Source: Pochonia chlamydosporia 170 (Eukaryota; Ascomycota; Sordariomycetes; Hypocreales; Clavicipitaceae). From it: a stretch of DNA of 64,000 nt. The position numbers and the translations under genes were made by a program. Every line of letters begins with the position of its first letter. Within the stretch, counting starts at the first letter, position 1. Shown here piece after piece: positions 26,813 to 38,662 of this stretch. Under the pieces are notes generated by a model. The model was not told the DNA's origin. It worked only from the letters and a program-made list of their open reading frames with translations, and did no database searches. The stretch is taken from assembly GCF_001653235.2 (NCBI RefSeq), contig NC_035793.1:3596001-3660000 (forward strand). Direction: 5' to 3'.

Positions 26813-26833
26813 GCACGTGGGAAGGGCACGTGG
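26813..26833. promoter_or_regulatory. Duplicated CACGTG (E-box) site
   Basis: Two CACGTG palindromes at 26814-26819 and 26827-26832 sit in a 13-bp direct repeat (gggcacgtgg). CACGTG is the usual target of fungal bHLH factors of the Pho4, Cbf1 and Ino2/4 types. The pair is about 660 bp upstream of GWT1 and 200 bp downstream of a plus-strand TATA-like element. Function is inferred only. Confidence 0.3.
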
Positions 26834-27496
26834 AAAGGGACTACTGGATATTAAGATTGAGATGGAGATAGAAATAGAGATAGAGAATGAGAATAGGGAT
26901 GGAAAATACGGGTGTCAGATGTATCTACATACTTGGACATTGGTGAAGTTGTACTCCGTAGTGGACCAATGGCGCTCGGCAAAGGTGAAGGATGATTCTC
27001 AGATGTTTGGCCGTCCAAGGTGTAAGTGGTGAAGCCCGTTCATTCTGCAAATTTGAAGATAGCAACCTAGCCTACAAAGGATCGTGGGCTCTAAAAACCC
27101 TCTAACACAAATTACCACAGATCCTGAGTATTAGTACAAGTACGTTTGTATGCTTATAGGCATTGCTGCTTGTCTTGCCATATCCAAGCAAAAACTGCCA
27201 ACAGTACCAAGTCAAGTATCACACCAGTATCGACAAGTACCAATGTACATCGCCCCAGCCACACACGGCACCTCCCGCGCCACACTGCCCACCACGGCTA
27301 TTGGCCAGTCTGTCAACTACCGCCTCAAAATGACAGCATAACCAACTTTACGGACTACTAGTACAGCTCTTCGAAATCTCCAGTCCGCAAACCATTTCAG
27401 CGCCATCCAACACCACGAGGCTACCACACGGCAAACCATCACCAACACCCTCTCCCGTCGCTCGTTAACCATGTGTGTTTACACCGCACCGCCATA

Positions 27497-29028
27497 ATGT
27501 CTAATCAGAGCTACAAACAGCAAAAAGAGGACTTTGTGTCCAACCTCTCTGGCGGCACAGTATCCGAAATAGCCGCGGTCACGGCCGTCGCACCAGTTCG
27601 TTCCAACCCAGATATCCGTACCACGTAAACGATTTTCTAAACATGTCTAAACTGTCACAGGTTGCTATCCTCCTCTGGTCTGCTCTCCAAGCTCGACAGT
27701 CCTTCTTCAGACCGTGCACGCCGCTCTCCTACACCGTCGACTTCCTCCTCAATGTAGGGGCGTTTCTCCTCGCGACCACCTTATACGCCGGTACGCCTGT
27801 CTTGCTGCTCCTGTTTCTCCTGGCGCCCGTGGCAGCAGTGTACATGTTGCCTGCGCAGACTGCTCCCCGCAAGAAGCCTGCCGTCCCGAGGGAGGCGGCC
27901 GCGCAGCTTGATGTTCTGCCAGTGAAGCCGTTCCTCACGTCGTACCGCGGCGCCATGATGGTTATGACGTGTGTGGGCATATTGGCCGTTGATTTCCGCC
28001 TGTTCCCCAGACGCTTCGCCAAGGTGGAAACCTGGGGAACAAGCCTGATGGACATGGGCGTCGGGTCATTCGTCTTCACGGCCGGCGTCGTCGCCGCCAG
28101 GCCAGTCTTGAAGGAGCGAGCCTCTGGGAGGAGCATGTCGCTGGTGAAGCGCCTCGTGTACTCTGCGCGGCACTCCCTCCCGCTCCTGGTCCTGGGTGTC
28201 ATTCGGCTCCTCAGCGTGAAGGGGCTTGATTACGCCGAGCACGTCACCGAGTATGGCGTCCACTGGAACTTTTTCTTCACGCTTGGCTTCCTCCCACCCT
28301 TTGTAGCCACCTTCCAAGCCGTCCTGCGGTATGTCCCGTCGTATGCGGCGCTGGCCCTCCTCGTGGGCGGCACGTACCAGGTGCTTCTAGAAAACACCGC
28401 TCTCAAGGCGTACATTCTGACTGCGCCGCGGACTGACCTCCTGTCCATGAATCGCGAGGGAATATTCAGCTTCTTTGGGTATCTGGCCATTTTCCTCGCC
28501 GGCCAGGACCTGGGCATGTTCATCATCCCCCGTGCCATCAACCCGCGCAGCAACGCTAGCCCCGGAACCCAACGCAACACTCTCCTCATGACCATGGCCG
28601 TCTGGGCCGCCATCTGGTCCGCCTTGTATTACCTATGTACCAGCTACTCCTTCGGCTTGGGCCTCACCGTGTCCCGTCGAATCGCTAACCTCCCCTATGT
28701 GTTATGGGTAGCCGCCTTCAACACCATACAAATTTTCGCGTGCTGCCTCGTCGACACGATCTTCTTCCCTGCCTCGTATAATGCTACTGATGGCAGGGCG
28801 GAGAGGGAGGCGAATGATTTTGCGACGAGCAGGGTATTGAGGGCGTTTAATCGGAATGGTCTGGCCGTGTTTTTGGTGGCGAATCTGTTGACGGGGCTGG
28901 TGAATATGACGGTGAAGACGTTGGATGTTGGTCCTGTTGTTACTATGGGCGTGCTGTTGGGGTATATGGCTGTTGTGACGGCGTTTGCTGTCGTCTTGGA
29001 TCTGTATAATGTTTCTATAAAGCTGTGA
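27497..29028 (+). CDS. GWT1: GPI-anchored wall transfer protein 1, GPI inositol acyltransferase (PIG-W family)
   Basis: Two exons (27497-27595 and 27661-29028; 65-bp intron, donor GTTCGT, phase 0) give 488 residues, the usual length for fungal Gwt1. The N-terminus [20 protein letters not shown] and the join [19 protein letters not shown] match the family pattern, which fixes the splice. The protein is mostly hydrophobic, with about a dozen membrane segments. Other family-like blocks are [29 protein letters not shown] and [18 protein letters not shown]. Gwt1 transfers a fatty acyl chain from acyl-CoA to the inositol of GlcN-PI in the ER, an early step of GPI-anchor synthesis, and is the target of gepinacin and manogepix-class inhibitors. 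It is convergent with the DUF8035 gene. No missing block is apparent. Confidence 0.95.
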
Positions 29029-29519
29029 TATGGTCCAGTACATAATGATATTATTATTTGCATGGCGATTCGTATTGTGCCAAGTAAACGTGAGTTGGTA
29101 CAACTGTGATGTCAATTGAAGTATATGCTCATTGACAGGATTATTTGAGTAATTTGCAGGTGACCTCATACGGTTGTCTACTCTCGGTTCTCAAATAGAT
29201 CAGTGGAAGACTATTGTTAATAAGATATAGGTACCTACATAGTCATGAGTTTCAATTCTGAAGCACTTTATTCAAGCACCCATAATCCACCCAGAGCAAC
29301 ATATAAAATACACTCATTTGCGACACAATTGGCGAAAGGCAATAGTAACACTTTCACAATTTCAACTACATAACGACCATATCATGCAGACTCTAGAGAT
29401 ACAGGAAATGCAAACCCAGATTAACCCTTGATAAAATGCTGCGCTAATATCTTCCATACCCAAAGCCGATTCGTAATAGATACATGGGAATCATATAGCG
29501 CCTAAATTTTCCATTTTTC
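29029..29519. other. Convergent 3' intergenic region
   Basis: About 490 bp between the stops of GWT1 (plus) and the DUF8035 gene (minus). It is A/T-rich, with several ATAA/AATAA-type stretches on both strands, as expected for two facing 3' UTRs. A taggtacctacatag motif lies near 29228. No gene is seen. Confidence 0.6.
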
Positions 29520-32500
29520 CTAATCCTTTGCCTCGAGCTCCCGCTCTCGATCCCTAAATGACCGATGATTGTTGTGATGATGGTGGTGGTGATGGTCTTC
29601 TCGTGGACGGCTTTCATACTCGACTGGCTCCTCTCTCCTGTAATGCCGCCGCCTATCACCGTCTCGTTCATACTCCCGATCTCGCTCACGGTCACGATCG
29701 CGGTCCCGCGGGCGGTCTCTCTCGCGCTCGCGTTCACGATCACGGTCTCTGTCTCGTTCCTTGTCTCTTTCACGTTCTCGGTCACGGTCGCGATCACGGT
29801 CTCTCTCCCTGTCACGATCTCGATCTCGGTTCCTCTCACGCTGTTGGTCCTCGCTCTCTTCTTCGTCACTTCCCCGGCGTCGACGATGGCGATGACGGTC
29901 TTCCTTGTCGCCTTCCTCACGCTCGGCCTCACGCTCTTTTCCCCGCTCAGCATCCCCTTCATTTTCTCCTTCGTGTTTGTTGCGTCGCCGTTCTATAAAT
30001 AATTAGTCGGCAAAGGCATATTACGGAGAACAGTGTGTATTCATTCCTACCTCTTAGAACCTGTGTCGCTGCAGCATAAGCCTGGATTTCTTCCTTGCTC
30101 AAAACTCGCAGCACAATGACAAAGTCATCACGAACTTCAAATCTCTCCTTGCCAATGGTCAATGCCTCGGGGTTGACAATCTTACGATTGATCTTCGTCC
30201 ATCTCGCTCCTGGGGGAGCCTCCTTCAGCTTTTTATCCTCTTTATGCGGAGCCACACCCTCGCGGACTGGATTAGCTTCTTCTGGAAAGCTAACTTTCGG
30301 TTGCTTCAATATCCCCTTCAGTGGTTTCCCGTCCGACTTATCTTTCGGGGGCGAGACAAGACGCACCTGCCTCGCGTCAGAAGCAGGTGCAACAATCTCT
30401 CGACCACGAGACTCGTCCTGAGGCTTTTCCCGAGAGGAGTCACGAGATGAGCCTTCAGGCAGGCGCTCCTTTGATGGAGATGGCGAGCGAGCCCGTGATT
30501 TCTCCTTTGGGGTGGGCCGCTCGGATTCCTTTTCTTGGCGTCTGTCTGATATTTCCATGGAGGCTAGCTGTTCCTTCAGTTGTTTCAAATCAGATGCGTC
30601 ATTGGGGTTAAATCCATGAGAGGCACGGCCCCGCTTGTATGACTTCTTCGTATCATCGGAATCTGACCCTGTGAGTCTACCCGGCTCCCCGTTTGCACGA
30701 GAGACCGGCTCCGGTCGTCGCCGCTCAAAACTACCATCTTCGTGCATTTCGTCCCTTGCAGGCTGTTTTTCGCGGGGCCGCTCCCTAGCAGGTTCCCGGT
30801 CGAGGTCTGCTCCCGGTTCTCGTGGTTCTTTTACAGGGGCAGCTTCCCTGTCTCGCAAAGGCTCCTTTTCGCGGATTTGTTCCGGCTCTCGGAAAGGTTC
30901 CTTGTCCAGGAAGACTTCCCTTTCTGGCGGTGGAATTCTCTCACGAATAGGATCCTGCTCTCTCAGGGGTTCTTTTTCACGTAATGGCTCCCGCTCTCTG
31001 GCTGGCTCCTTCTCTCGCACTGGCTGGCTAATTCTCTCGAAAGATTGACGGGGATCCTGACCCAGAATGTCTTCCCTGCGTGTTGAGCGATCCTCTGGCG
31101 GGCTGCGGCGCCTCCTTGGACCAGGAGACACTTGGTCTTTCTTGTCCCCCGACCTGCTTGAAGCTGCGAGTCCGGCAGCGGTAGCAACGGCGCCTACGCC
31201 ACTGGCAAGCGTCTCGCGAGTGCGCGAACGGTCCTGGTCTTGACTCTCTTCGTCACTTTCTCGCTTTGCCTGTCTTCGATCCCGTCGGTCGTCTATGGGG
31301 TCGTGGCGATTCCAGCGGTCGCTTTCTCTGTCTCTCTCTGCTCCATACCGCACATCCTCGTCGGATCTCTTTCTAGGATCATCTGAGCGTGCTTCCCGAA
31401 GACGTTCTTTGACTTCTTCAGGAGGATTGAGGAGGTCGGTGCGAATTCCGAAGCCCCGTGCTGCAACACTATCATCATGGAACCGGGGGTGGTCCGAACG
31501 GCGTTCCAGGTCCTGGTCTCGCTCCCTGTCGCGCAGATCACGCATTGCACGCTCGTCCTCCCGACTTCGATAAAACTCATCATGATGCGACGACCGAAGT
31601 CCTCCATCCTGATGAAGTGACAGCGGCCGTGGCCGCCTGCTGCTGCCAGAGCCTCCTGGTACCTCGAGCTGAGCGGTTGCAGTTGTAGGTGACGGGGGAA
31701 CCGGTGCCGCCGGAGGCACATCTCGGGAATCGTACCCCCGATTGATCTTATCAAAGCCACGGGTTGAAGGCGGTGGTCCGCCCCTACCCTCGTGTTGCCT
31801 GCTAGATGCATTGTGAGTACGATTAAGGTCATGGCTTGTGTTTACATTGAGGTTCCTCCGGTCTAAATCATAATCGACGTTTGGGCGGTAGTATCCGGTG
31901 TCGACACTATCATGGCGCTCATGCTTTCTCGAGCGGCTGGGCTTAGACTGATCCAGGTCGTACCTGACGAGTTCACCGGCATTGGTATACTGATAGCCTT
32001 CATCTCCATAATCAATGGCGGCGGTACTGTGTCTTGGGTCACTCGGATAGACAACAGAAGGTCGAGAATTGCGATAAGCCTCGAGGTCTCGCGAAGTCAG
32101 ATGGCTGTCGGCGCGGTCTCTGTATCTGCCATAGTCATCACCAGAGGACGCATAATATGGTCGTGCCGCGCTTCGAGACCGAATTGAAGACGCGGGCTGT
32201 GAGTAGACTTGCCCATCAGACGCACGATACTCATCCCTTACTGGACTACCAGATCGTGGATGGGCTGAATGAGACGAAGAACCGTAAGGGCGATCTAGAT
32301 GTGTTGTAGTAATAATAACTGGCGGCCTTGAAGTCGAGTCCAAGGTTGACCGGCGCGTTCTGCTGCCGTCTCTGGTCTTGGAGCTTGCTCTTGGGTCCTG
32401 AGTGACAGCATATGTCCTTGTGGTTGTTGGAACTCCCGACGCAGTCGTAGACGTAGAGTAGCCTCTCGGAGTGGTATAGTGTCTTTGGCCGGCAGACGGC

Positions 32501-32628
32501 ATGACGTGCATGTCTCCAGCGTACATTGAGCTGTATCCTACACTAGTTGGCATAGATGCTCTGGCTGGGTTGAAAGTCGGAGAGCGACCCGAGGGCGTCG
32601 GCACGTAACCTGGGTACCGCTCCGACAT
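29520..32628 (-). CDS. DUF8035 domain protein with long disordered, charged arms
   Basis: Exon 1 (32628-30051) and exon 2 (29992-29520) are joined across a 58-bp intron to give 1016 residues. The first 800 residues are disordered: Ser/Tyr/Arg-rich, then Arg/Asp/Glu-rich with repeated REKEP/REREP units around residues 540-640. The only folded-looking part is at about 803-860, PPGARWTKINRKIVNPEALTI... to SKEEIQAYAAATQVLR, which I take to be the DUF8035 domain. The tail is almost pure RD/RE dipeptides (about 100 residues) followed by a run of six His. No function is established for this family that I can state. The composition suggests a nuclear or RNA-associated scaffold (inference). The ATG at 32628 (MSERYPGYVPTPSG) follows a pyrimidine-rich leader. 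Confidence 0.85.
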
Positions 32629-35600
32629 GCTGACGAGCTACACGAGAGCCTCAGAAGAGCTATGAGTCAATTGATCTATGACGCTCAACACAGCAATCGG
32701 CTCGCTCGTGGGAAATTATCCTTTTTCCCGAGTTTCGCCAGGAATAAAAAGAAAAGATCAAGTTTGTGATGGGTGATTGTTCAAGCTGATTATTGCGGTG
32801 AGGGGTTGTGTGGAAGTTGTCCCGAGCGCCTCTATCTCCCCCGCCGCTTGATAGCCAGTCAACTTTCGAATAAGAGCAACAACAAAGGTGCGACGGGGCA
32901 GGCGAAAAAGTTGAGGAGAGCGGCGTCGCTTGGAAGGCTGTGTGGAAGGAAACTTGGCGGATTGAGGCTCGGCAAATGTTCGTCAATGAATCTGTGGCGT
33001 AACAGATTTGAGAGTTGGAGTAAAGACCTGTAAGCAGACCTTGGCTGATGAACAGGTTGTGGGAGAGCGAGAGCGAGTTCGGTGTACCGCAGGGCTGGCA
33101 GCTTGGCGGAAATGTGTCTGGTTTCCAGAATATGTATCTCCCAATCTCCGGGTGAGCAGTAGTTGGAAGGATGAAGTGGGAGACTCCTTGTGTTGCCCAA
33201 GTCCGAAACAAAGGGAAAAGTGAAGAGCAAAAAGACAAGATCTTCCACAGCTCAGTAATGCGGGCCGCTAAGCTTATGGATGTGTCAGAAGACCAGAGAC
33301 AGACAAGACTGGCGCTTTGAATGTCGAAGACTGGGGAATGACGATTGTCGCCAGGGTCACCACCGGTCCAGCCTGGGCTCGAGGTGGCGTTTGGTGTAGG
33401 TGGGAACCGGTAGTGAACAATGACGACCGACGTCACTCTGTGCCAACGGCCAATAGGCTCCCCCAAGAAAATGGCTGAGATTCCCTGGACGGCTGGAACT
33501 TTGCGGCGGACTGACTCTTGGGTTCGAGGTTCGAGCCCCTCTGATCCCGTCGGGCCGTGTTGAATTGGCGTAACTGTGGAATGCTGAAGGCTGTCGGAGA
33601 TCCATTCAACTCGGTCCGCTCCCTCGTCTGGAGTGCCAGTGACGAGATGATCTTCGGGCTGCAAGATTTGGGTTTGGGTTAGCTAGGACTCTGGCGACCT
33701 GGACGAGCCAAGCCCAGACCAATGGATTGGGTCTCACGCACCGTTGAAGATCGCAACTTAACTTTGGCAGGAAACGTGCATCGTGCGACGTAGCAATGTC
33801 TTGTCTCTCGCTGGAGGGCTACCACCTCAGTTGATGTGTGCAAACCCAGCTGCGACCTTGCTGCAGCCAGAAGCAACTAGAGAACCCTTGTCTACTTTCC
33901 AACCAGGCTGTCGGTTGCAACCACCCACAAACCCTGGTGGAGGAATTGGAGGTGCGTCTACGGTTGCGACTCGCCTGTTGATTTGATGTGCCTTGGTTTT
34001 GAAACGACAGAATGTTAGCCAGGGCTGTTAAAGCTCATGCTGTGACGTCGTTGAGGCCCGTGAGATGACGGCTCAACTGCTATCTAGTATCTAGTATGGA
34101 GCGAGGTGTCTGGGCAAAGTCTGTTGGGCAGATTATTCGCCACCCAGCCTGACAGCGACCATGAGCTTACACTGTAGAGAAACGATGGAAGTCTTGTAAG
34201 GTCTGGTCAGCACAATGGAAGACTAAAGAACCGTTCGCATGACCCGTTCGCCTCGTGTCGACTGCAAGCCAGTGGAGCTAGACGATGTCGCTGCAGAGTG
34301 GTTTGCCGTGCCTGCCGAAATGTAGCTAGTGCACCTCGTGGGAGTGGTGACGGGAGGATTGTGAGCTGATCTTGTCAGAAAATCCTGCAGCCCGGCAAGT
34401 TTTCCTAGGATACAAAAGGAAGAAGAAGAAGAAGAGGCTCTAAGAGTAATTGCAACCAGGAAGAGCTCTTAAAATTATTCAAAGGCAAGTTGTTCGATGA
34501 TCAACCAGGACATGAGCCTTTATTGTATGTCGGGAAGGAGCGAGCTTGATCCCTTCAACGCTTCTCCACGTCCCCATCGCAGAGTACGAGTCTTCGTCTT
34601 CCACCAAACCATCATTGCAGCCCAACAATTGACCAGGGCAGACGAATCAGTCGTCTTGCCTACCACCGACATTGTGCACGTTGCCATCTGCCGACGATGA
34701 CGAATTTTGCGGGCCGATGTACGATTCTGCACAGAAAATGCTCCTTTCATCGATGATTAAAGGTTGAGCTGCATGCCAGGAATTCCTCCAGGATGCCGCT
34801 TGACCCATGCCAAGTTCCACAGATCCGGTTGGGCTGCCACACCTCCCTCTGCCCAATATCTCAGGCGTGCCTTGGAACACTGCGGCCAAATTCACACGTG
34901 GGCTGACTCTTGTCTTGATGCACAATCCTGTTGACTACGATGGGGTCAAGATCGCCGTTTGCTGAAGGCGGTGCCTTAACTAGCATCAGCCAAGGAGACG
35001 CTTGCTTGGGATTGGGCAGCGATGAGTCTGAGTTGAATAGAATGGATGCTTTCGATGTACCTGCATATGATTGCTCCGAGGCTATAACACACACGTACAT
35101 CTCATGATGCTTGTTTTCGTCAGGGAGATGTACGCATTCGAACGAGACTATTCTTCTCACGCCGACTATTGGTGGACTTGATAAAATTCCTGATGAAGAC
35201 TCACAACTCGCATTCTAAGGGTTTATATTATATAGTAGGCCCTTCCAGTTCTGGGCCATGGGGGGGATGGGTATGCACTCCCTGTCTTGTATCTCAATCC
35301 TTGATCCCAGGAAAGGTTGGGCATAATCTCATTAGGCTAAGACGTAAGTAATGCTAGATGCGAACCATCAGCGCATAATATCGTGCAGTATAATCCAAGC
35401 TGTACCATGTCAGGACTCAGCACACATGCTTGCTAACCCCCAACAACTATCTCGTCAGAAGTTGGCAAAAAGCCAGTTAAGCTTGAGCCACTCGATTGAA
35501 TTTGAAAAGTACTCCCTTCTTAGTAAAGAAGAGTTTGTGCCAGAATATTGCTTCGCCGTAGAATTGAGCTCGCAAGGCTCAACATGCTCCTTTTGCTCAA

Positions 35601-35848
35601 CGTTTGGCACAACTCATCCTAGATATTCTATCCACAAATGCTTTAGGAGTCATACGTATATGATAATACATATTCTGGTCCAACAAACTATCGATCTTGA
35701 ACCCATCAATCACATATTCCGTATCCTTTCGTTCCATATTTCGTAATCAATGTAATCAATCTGGCTGCACCCAGTTCAAACCACATGGTATGCTCCATCC
35801 AAGTATCTCAAACACCCAAAATCCATCCATCTGCACCTCAAAACCCAC
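32629..35848. other. 3.2 kb intergenic region
   Basis: Contains the promoter and leader of the DUF8035 gene (minus) and, at the far end, the 3' flank of bleomycin hydrolase (minus). A minus-strand frame of about 330 codons (33664-32660) ends 32 bp before the DUF8035 start but is in another frame, lacks an ATG at its head and has leader-like composition. A minus-strand frame at 35160-34861 (99 codons, RRIVSFECVHLPDENKH) is more protein-like but unassigned. An AAG repeat lies at 34416-34437. Nothing else is recognised. Confidence 0.45.
34416..34437. repeat. AAG trinucleotide repeat
   Basis: About seven GAA/AAG units in intergenic DNA. Confidence 0.75.
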
Positions 35849-37410
35849 TCAAGCCAAAGAACCCATAGGATCCCACAACGGCAAAACCGTAGGCTCCTGC
35901 CCAAGCACATCCCTCACCTCCCTACTCAAAAACTTAGGATCAACAACCGCCTGGTAAACAAACTCATCCATCCACTCATCCGTCATGACAAACCACCCCT
36001 TATCGCCAACATCCTCCGTGCCCCAGCTATTCTGGACCCTCCACCGAACAGGCTTTCCCGTCTTCTCATCCAGATGCACGGCCGTCAAAACCATAGCATG
36101 CGTCATGAGACTCTCTCCCGCACGCAGTCTCTGCTCCTTGGTCATGCCGAGCAGATCCGTGCCAATGCCAACCTCGTAGTCAAAGATGTTGAGGTCCATG
36201 ATTCCGGACGTCTTGTCGCTGAACTTGCCGACGTCACAGCCAAAGAAGATGGGTAGTCCGGCCTTGATCATCTTTACGCATGCGTTCTTGAGGGTGTCCA
36301 TATCGACGTTGATGTAGGTGATGTTGCGGCCGCCAACGACATTGCCGAGTCGATCGACTGTGAGGAGAGACATGAGCTCGTTGCGTGGGTCGTGCACCAG
36401 CGACACCATGTCCGAGATGGTGGTCGAGCTGATTTGGAAGTTGGAGCTGGTGGTGTTTTTGGCAAAGTCTTTGGGAGTCATGGTCTGGGAGTGCACCTTG
36501 TTGTCCTTGTCGGCGTATGTCCATGTGAATTCCTCGGTAGGATTCGGCGTAGGTCCCAGGAGGAGCGTCATGATCTTTTGCACGTCCTGCATGTATATGA
36601 TTTTCATGGCGGAAATCACACCCGGTGCTTGATCAGCGGCGATGGCTCTGCGCAGAGCAAGAGCGAATTCGCGGAGTTTCGTCTTGAGCACGGTATTCAG
36701 AATGCTCGAATTTTTTGCGTTCCAGCTATCCGGATATAAAGCCTGAGGGACCAATCCATACTTTTCAACAAGGTTGTACACCATATCCCATTGGCCGCCG
36801 TCCGAAATAAGATCGTCTAAAAGTCGTTGGACAAGACGGCCTTCCAAGTCCTCGCTGGATGTGTCAATGATTTGCTCGAGGAACCAGTTCGCCTTCTCGA
36901 GCTTATCGTAGTAGTATAGATAGTTCTGCGACAACTCAAACGACTCCAAATTGTATTTCTTCATGATAGCCACGCGGAATACATTCGTAGAGGCAAACAA
37001 CCAGCATCGACCACTAGACCGTTGGTTGGTAATTGGGCCGCCCTCCAGCGGAATCTTGGTGTTGAAGACATGCTGGTTAGCAATCTTGGATGCCTGCGAG
37101 GTGAGAACCGTTCTGGGGTTCGCAGAGCTCAATGCCGACAGGGCAAGTCTAATCACACTATTCAGTAAAACAGGGGCTGAAATGTCACTGCGATAGGTAC
37201 TGACCTATTTCGCGGATCGTCCAGAATCTGAGAGGGAAGCATTGAAACAGCATCCAAGGGCAGAGGCTGAGCATCGCGAGCCAAACCACCGCCACTCTTC
37301 TCATTTATCTCACTAGAGCTCTCGGCATCTTGGATCTTCAGCTTGCGCATACGGTCAACGGCTTTGTCATGCGCTCGAGACGCAGGCGTCTTGGACTGTT
37401 GCGCTCCCAT
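35849..37410 (-). CDS. Bleomycin hydrolase / cysteine aminopeptidase (C1B family)
   Basis: Exons 37410-37205 and 37148-35849 (56-bp intron) give 501 residues, slightly longer than yeast Lap3/Gal6 because of an N-terminal extension of about 60 residues. The papain-like catalytic set is complete: Gln111 and Cys117 in QRSSGRCWLFA, His419 in MTHAMVLTA and Asn442 in VQNSWG. The C-terminus WDPMGSLA matches the family's conserved tail, which reaches into the active site and makes the hexameric enzyme act as an aminopeptidase. These enzymes trim short peptides and homocysteine thiolactone in the cytosol. The start MGAQQS fits an N-myristoylation signal (Gly2, Ser6), so a membrane-bound pool is possible (inference). 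The gene stands alone on this strand, with 1.2 kb to HEX1. Confidence 0.95.
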
Positions 37411-38662
37411 GATGGCGGTATGGTCTCAGTCTGGGGAGCTACACTGTGTATGAGTGCAAATAGATCCAGTACACACTTCAAGGTAGTTAAATGGTAGATA
37501 ATAACAGCAAACGAGAGGAGCAAAGGGCAAAAAGAAAACATGCCAACAGGGTGTTTAAGAAGTCATCTTTAGCTCCAAAACCAACCAGGCTATCATCAGT
37601 CAGGCGATTACCCCGTTAAGCAGGTGCTAAAACGGACATCCATCCCTCCCAACGACCCTCTTGGAACTGCGCCAAGTGCGGGTGCGGAGGTGTCATGGCT
37701 CAGGTTGGAGGGTTGAGCTAACGAAGACAAGATCTGGGGTTTGAGTTCATGGCTGTCTTAATCGCGAGTTACCTCTCCAATACTCTCGAAGAGATACAGC
37801 TACCCTACAGCGCATGGTGATCCGATCAGGAGTACCATTTGCTGCCCAGCTAAACCATGGATATTTTATCATGACTGCATCAATTACAAAGTATTGTCCA
37901 TTTTTCATGCTCTTCGTTGCGATGAAGCCACATTCCTTACGGTGAGGATCTCGTACCCGGCCAGCCGAGACAGCTTCCCATCCAGGTAAAGCCCGATGAA
38001 GGGTCTCCTCAACCTCTCAGCCATCAAATGCAAATAAGATCGTAAGGCAGCCCTTAGCTCGCAACTTGCAACCCCACATTTGAGCTCCAGGAACACCAAC
38101 TTCACACTACATACACCTTGATGGTCCATCATCTTACATACTAGAAACTCGTTGGCGGTTGCAAACCTTGAATGGTTGAAAACCATAACCGTGCAGGGTA
38201 AAGATATTCGCACACTGATGCATTTCAATATACTCTTTTTAACCAACATTTAGATAAACCACTGACCTTGAGCAGACTAAAAGTACCACTACCTACATGT
38301 ACTTTATTGGTTAATACTCCACCAATTTCAACAAAGGACTACCACATCTTGTCCAATCAAACGGGTGGTGGCAGGTACAACCAAACACTCACACCGCATG
38401 ACACCTGATTGAGATATTAATTGACTTCTTTATTGGTCCATATACAGGAACGTCCTATCTACTCAAAGACTCCAATTCTTATCAAACAATTTGTCCATCC
38501 AAATCCATGTCCAAAAAATATCATGTATGCTGCAATTTCTACAATTCAACAACCTCTCTCCAAAGTTCACAAGCGCCAGTTACAATGTGCTGAGTTGCAT
38601 TGTCCTGGCTCGTCAAGGGAGCGTGAACGCATTTTTACAAATGACAACTCAAGAAAACTTGT
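37411..38662. other. Intergenic region between bleomycin hydrolase and HEX1
   Basis: About 1.25 kb holding the bleomycin hydrolase promoter and the HEX1 3' UTR (both genes on the minus strand). A minus-strand frame at 38249-37905 (114 codons) has no recognisable motif. I see no RNA gene or mobile element. Confidence 0.5.

Larger units (their letters stand above)
19659..27496. other. 7.8 kb gene-poor region upstream of GWT1
   Basis: I find no supported gene. The longest frames (20179-20784 minus, 201 codons; 26124-26816 minus, 230 codons; 22203-22775 plus, 190 codons) are rich in Ser, Pro, Cys and His in ways typical of chance translation of low-complexity DNA. Hexamer repeats occur at 22078-22107 and 22256-22289. 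A TATA-like tatataaaagg lies at about 26610 on the plus strand, and two CACGTG sites repeat at 26814 and 26827, so a plus-strand promoter near 26.6-26.9 kb is possible. GTACTCCGTA occurs at 26951-26960. No RNA gene was recognised. Confidence 0.45.

Noticed and set aside
26124..26816. 230-codon minus-strand frame
   Set aside because: Composition (Ser, Pro, His, Cys) is typical of chance translation; no motif and no supporting splice signals.
33525..33545. GGTTCGAGCCC resembling a tRNA box B
   Set aside because: No matching box A, acceptor stem or anticodon arm upstream.
32660..33664. 334-codon minus-strand frame ending 32 bp before the DUF8035 start
   Set aside because: Begins without ATG (TTG at 33664-33662), is out of frame with the gene, is rich in Ser, Pro and Cys and lies in the pyrimidine-rich promoter/leader.
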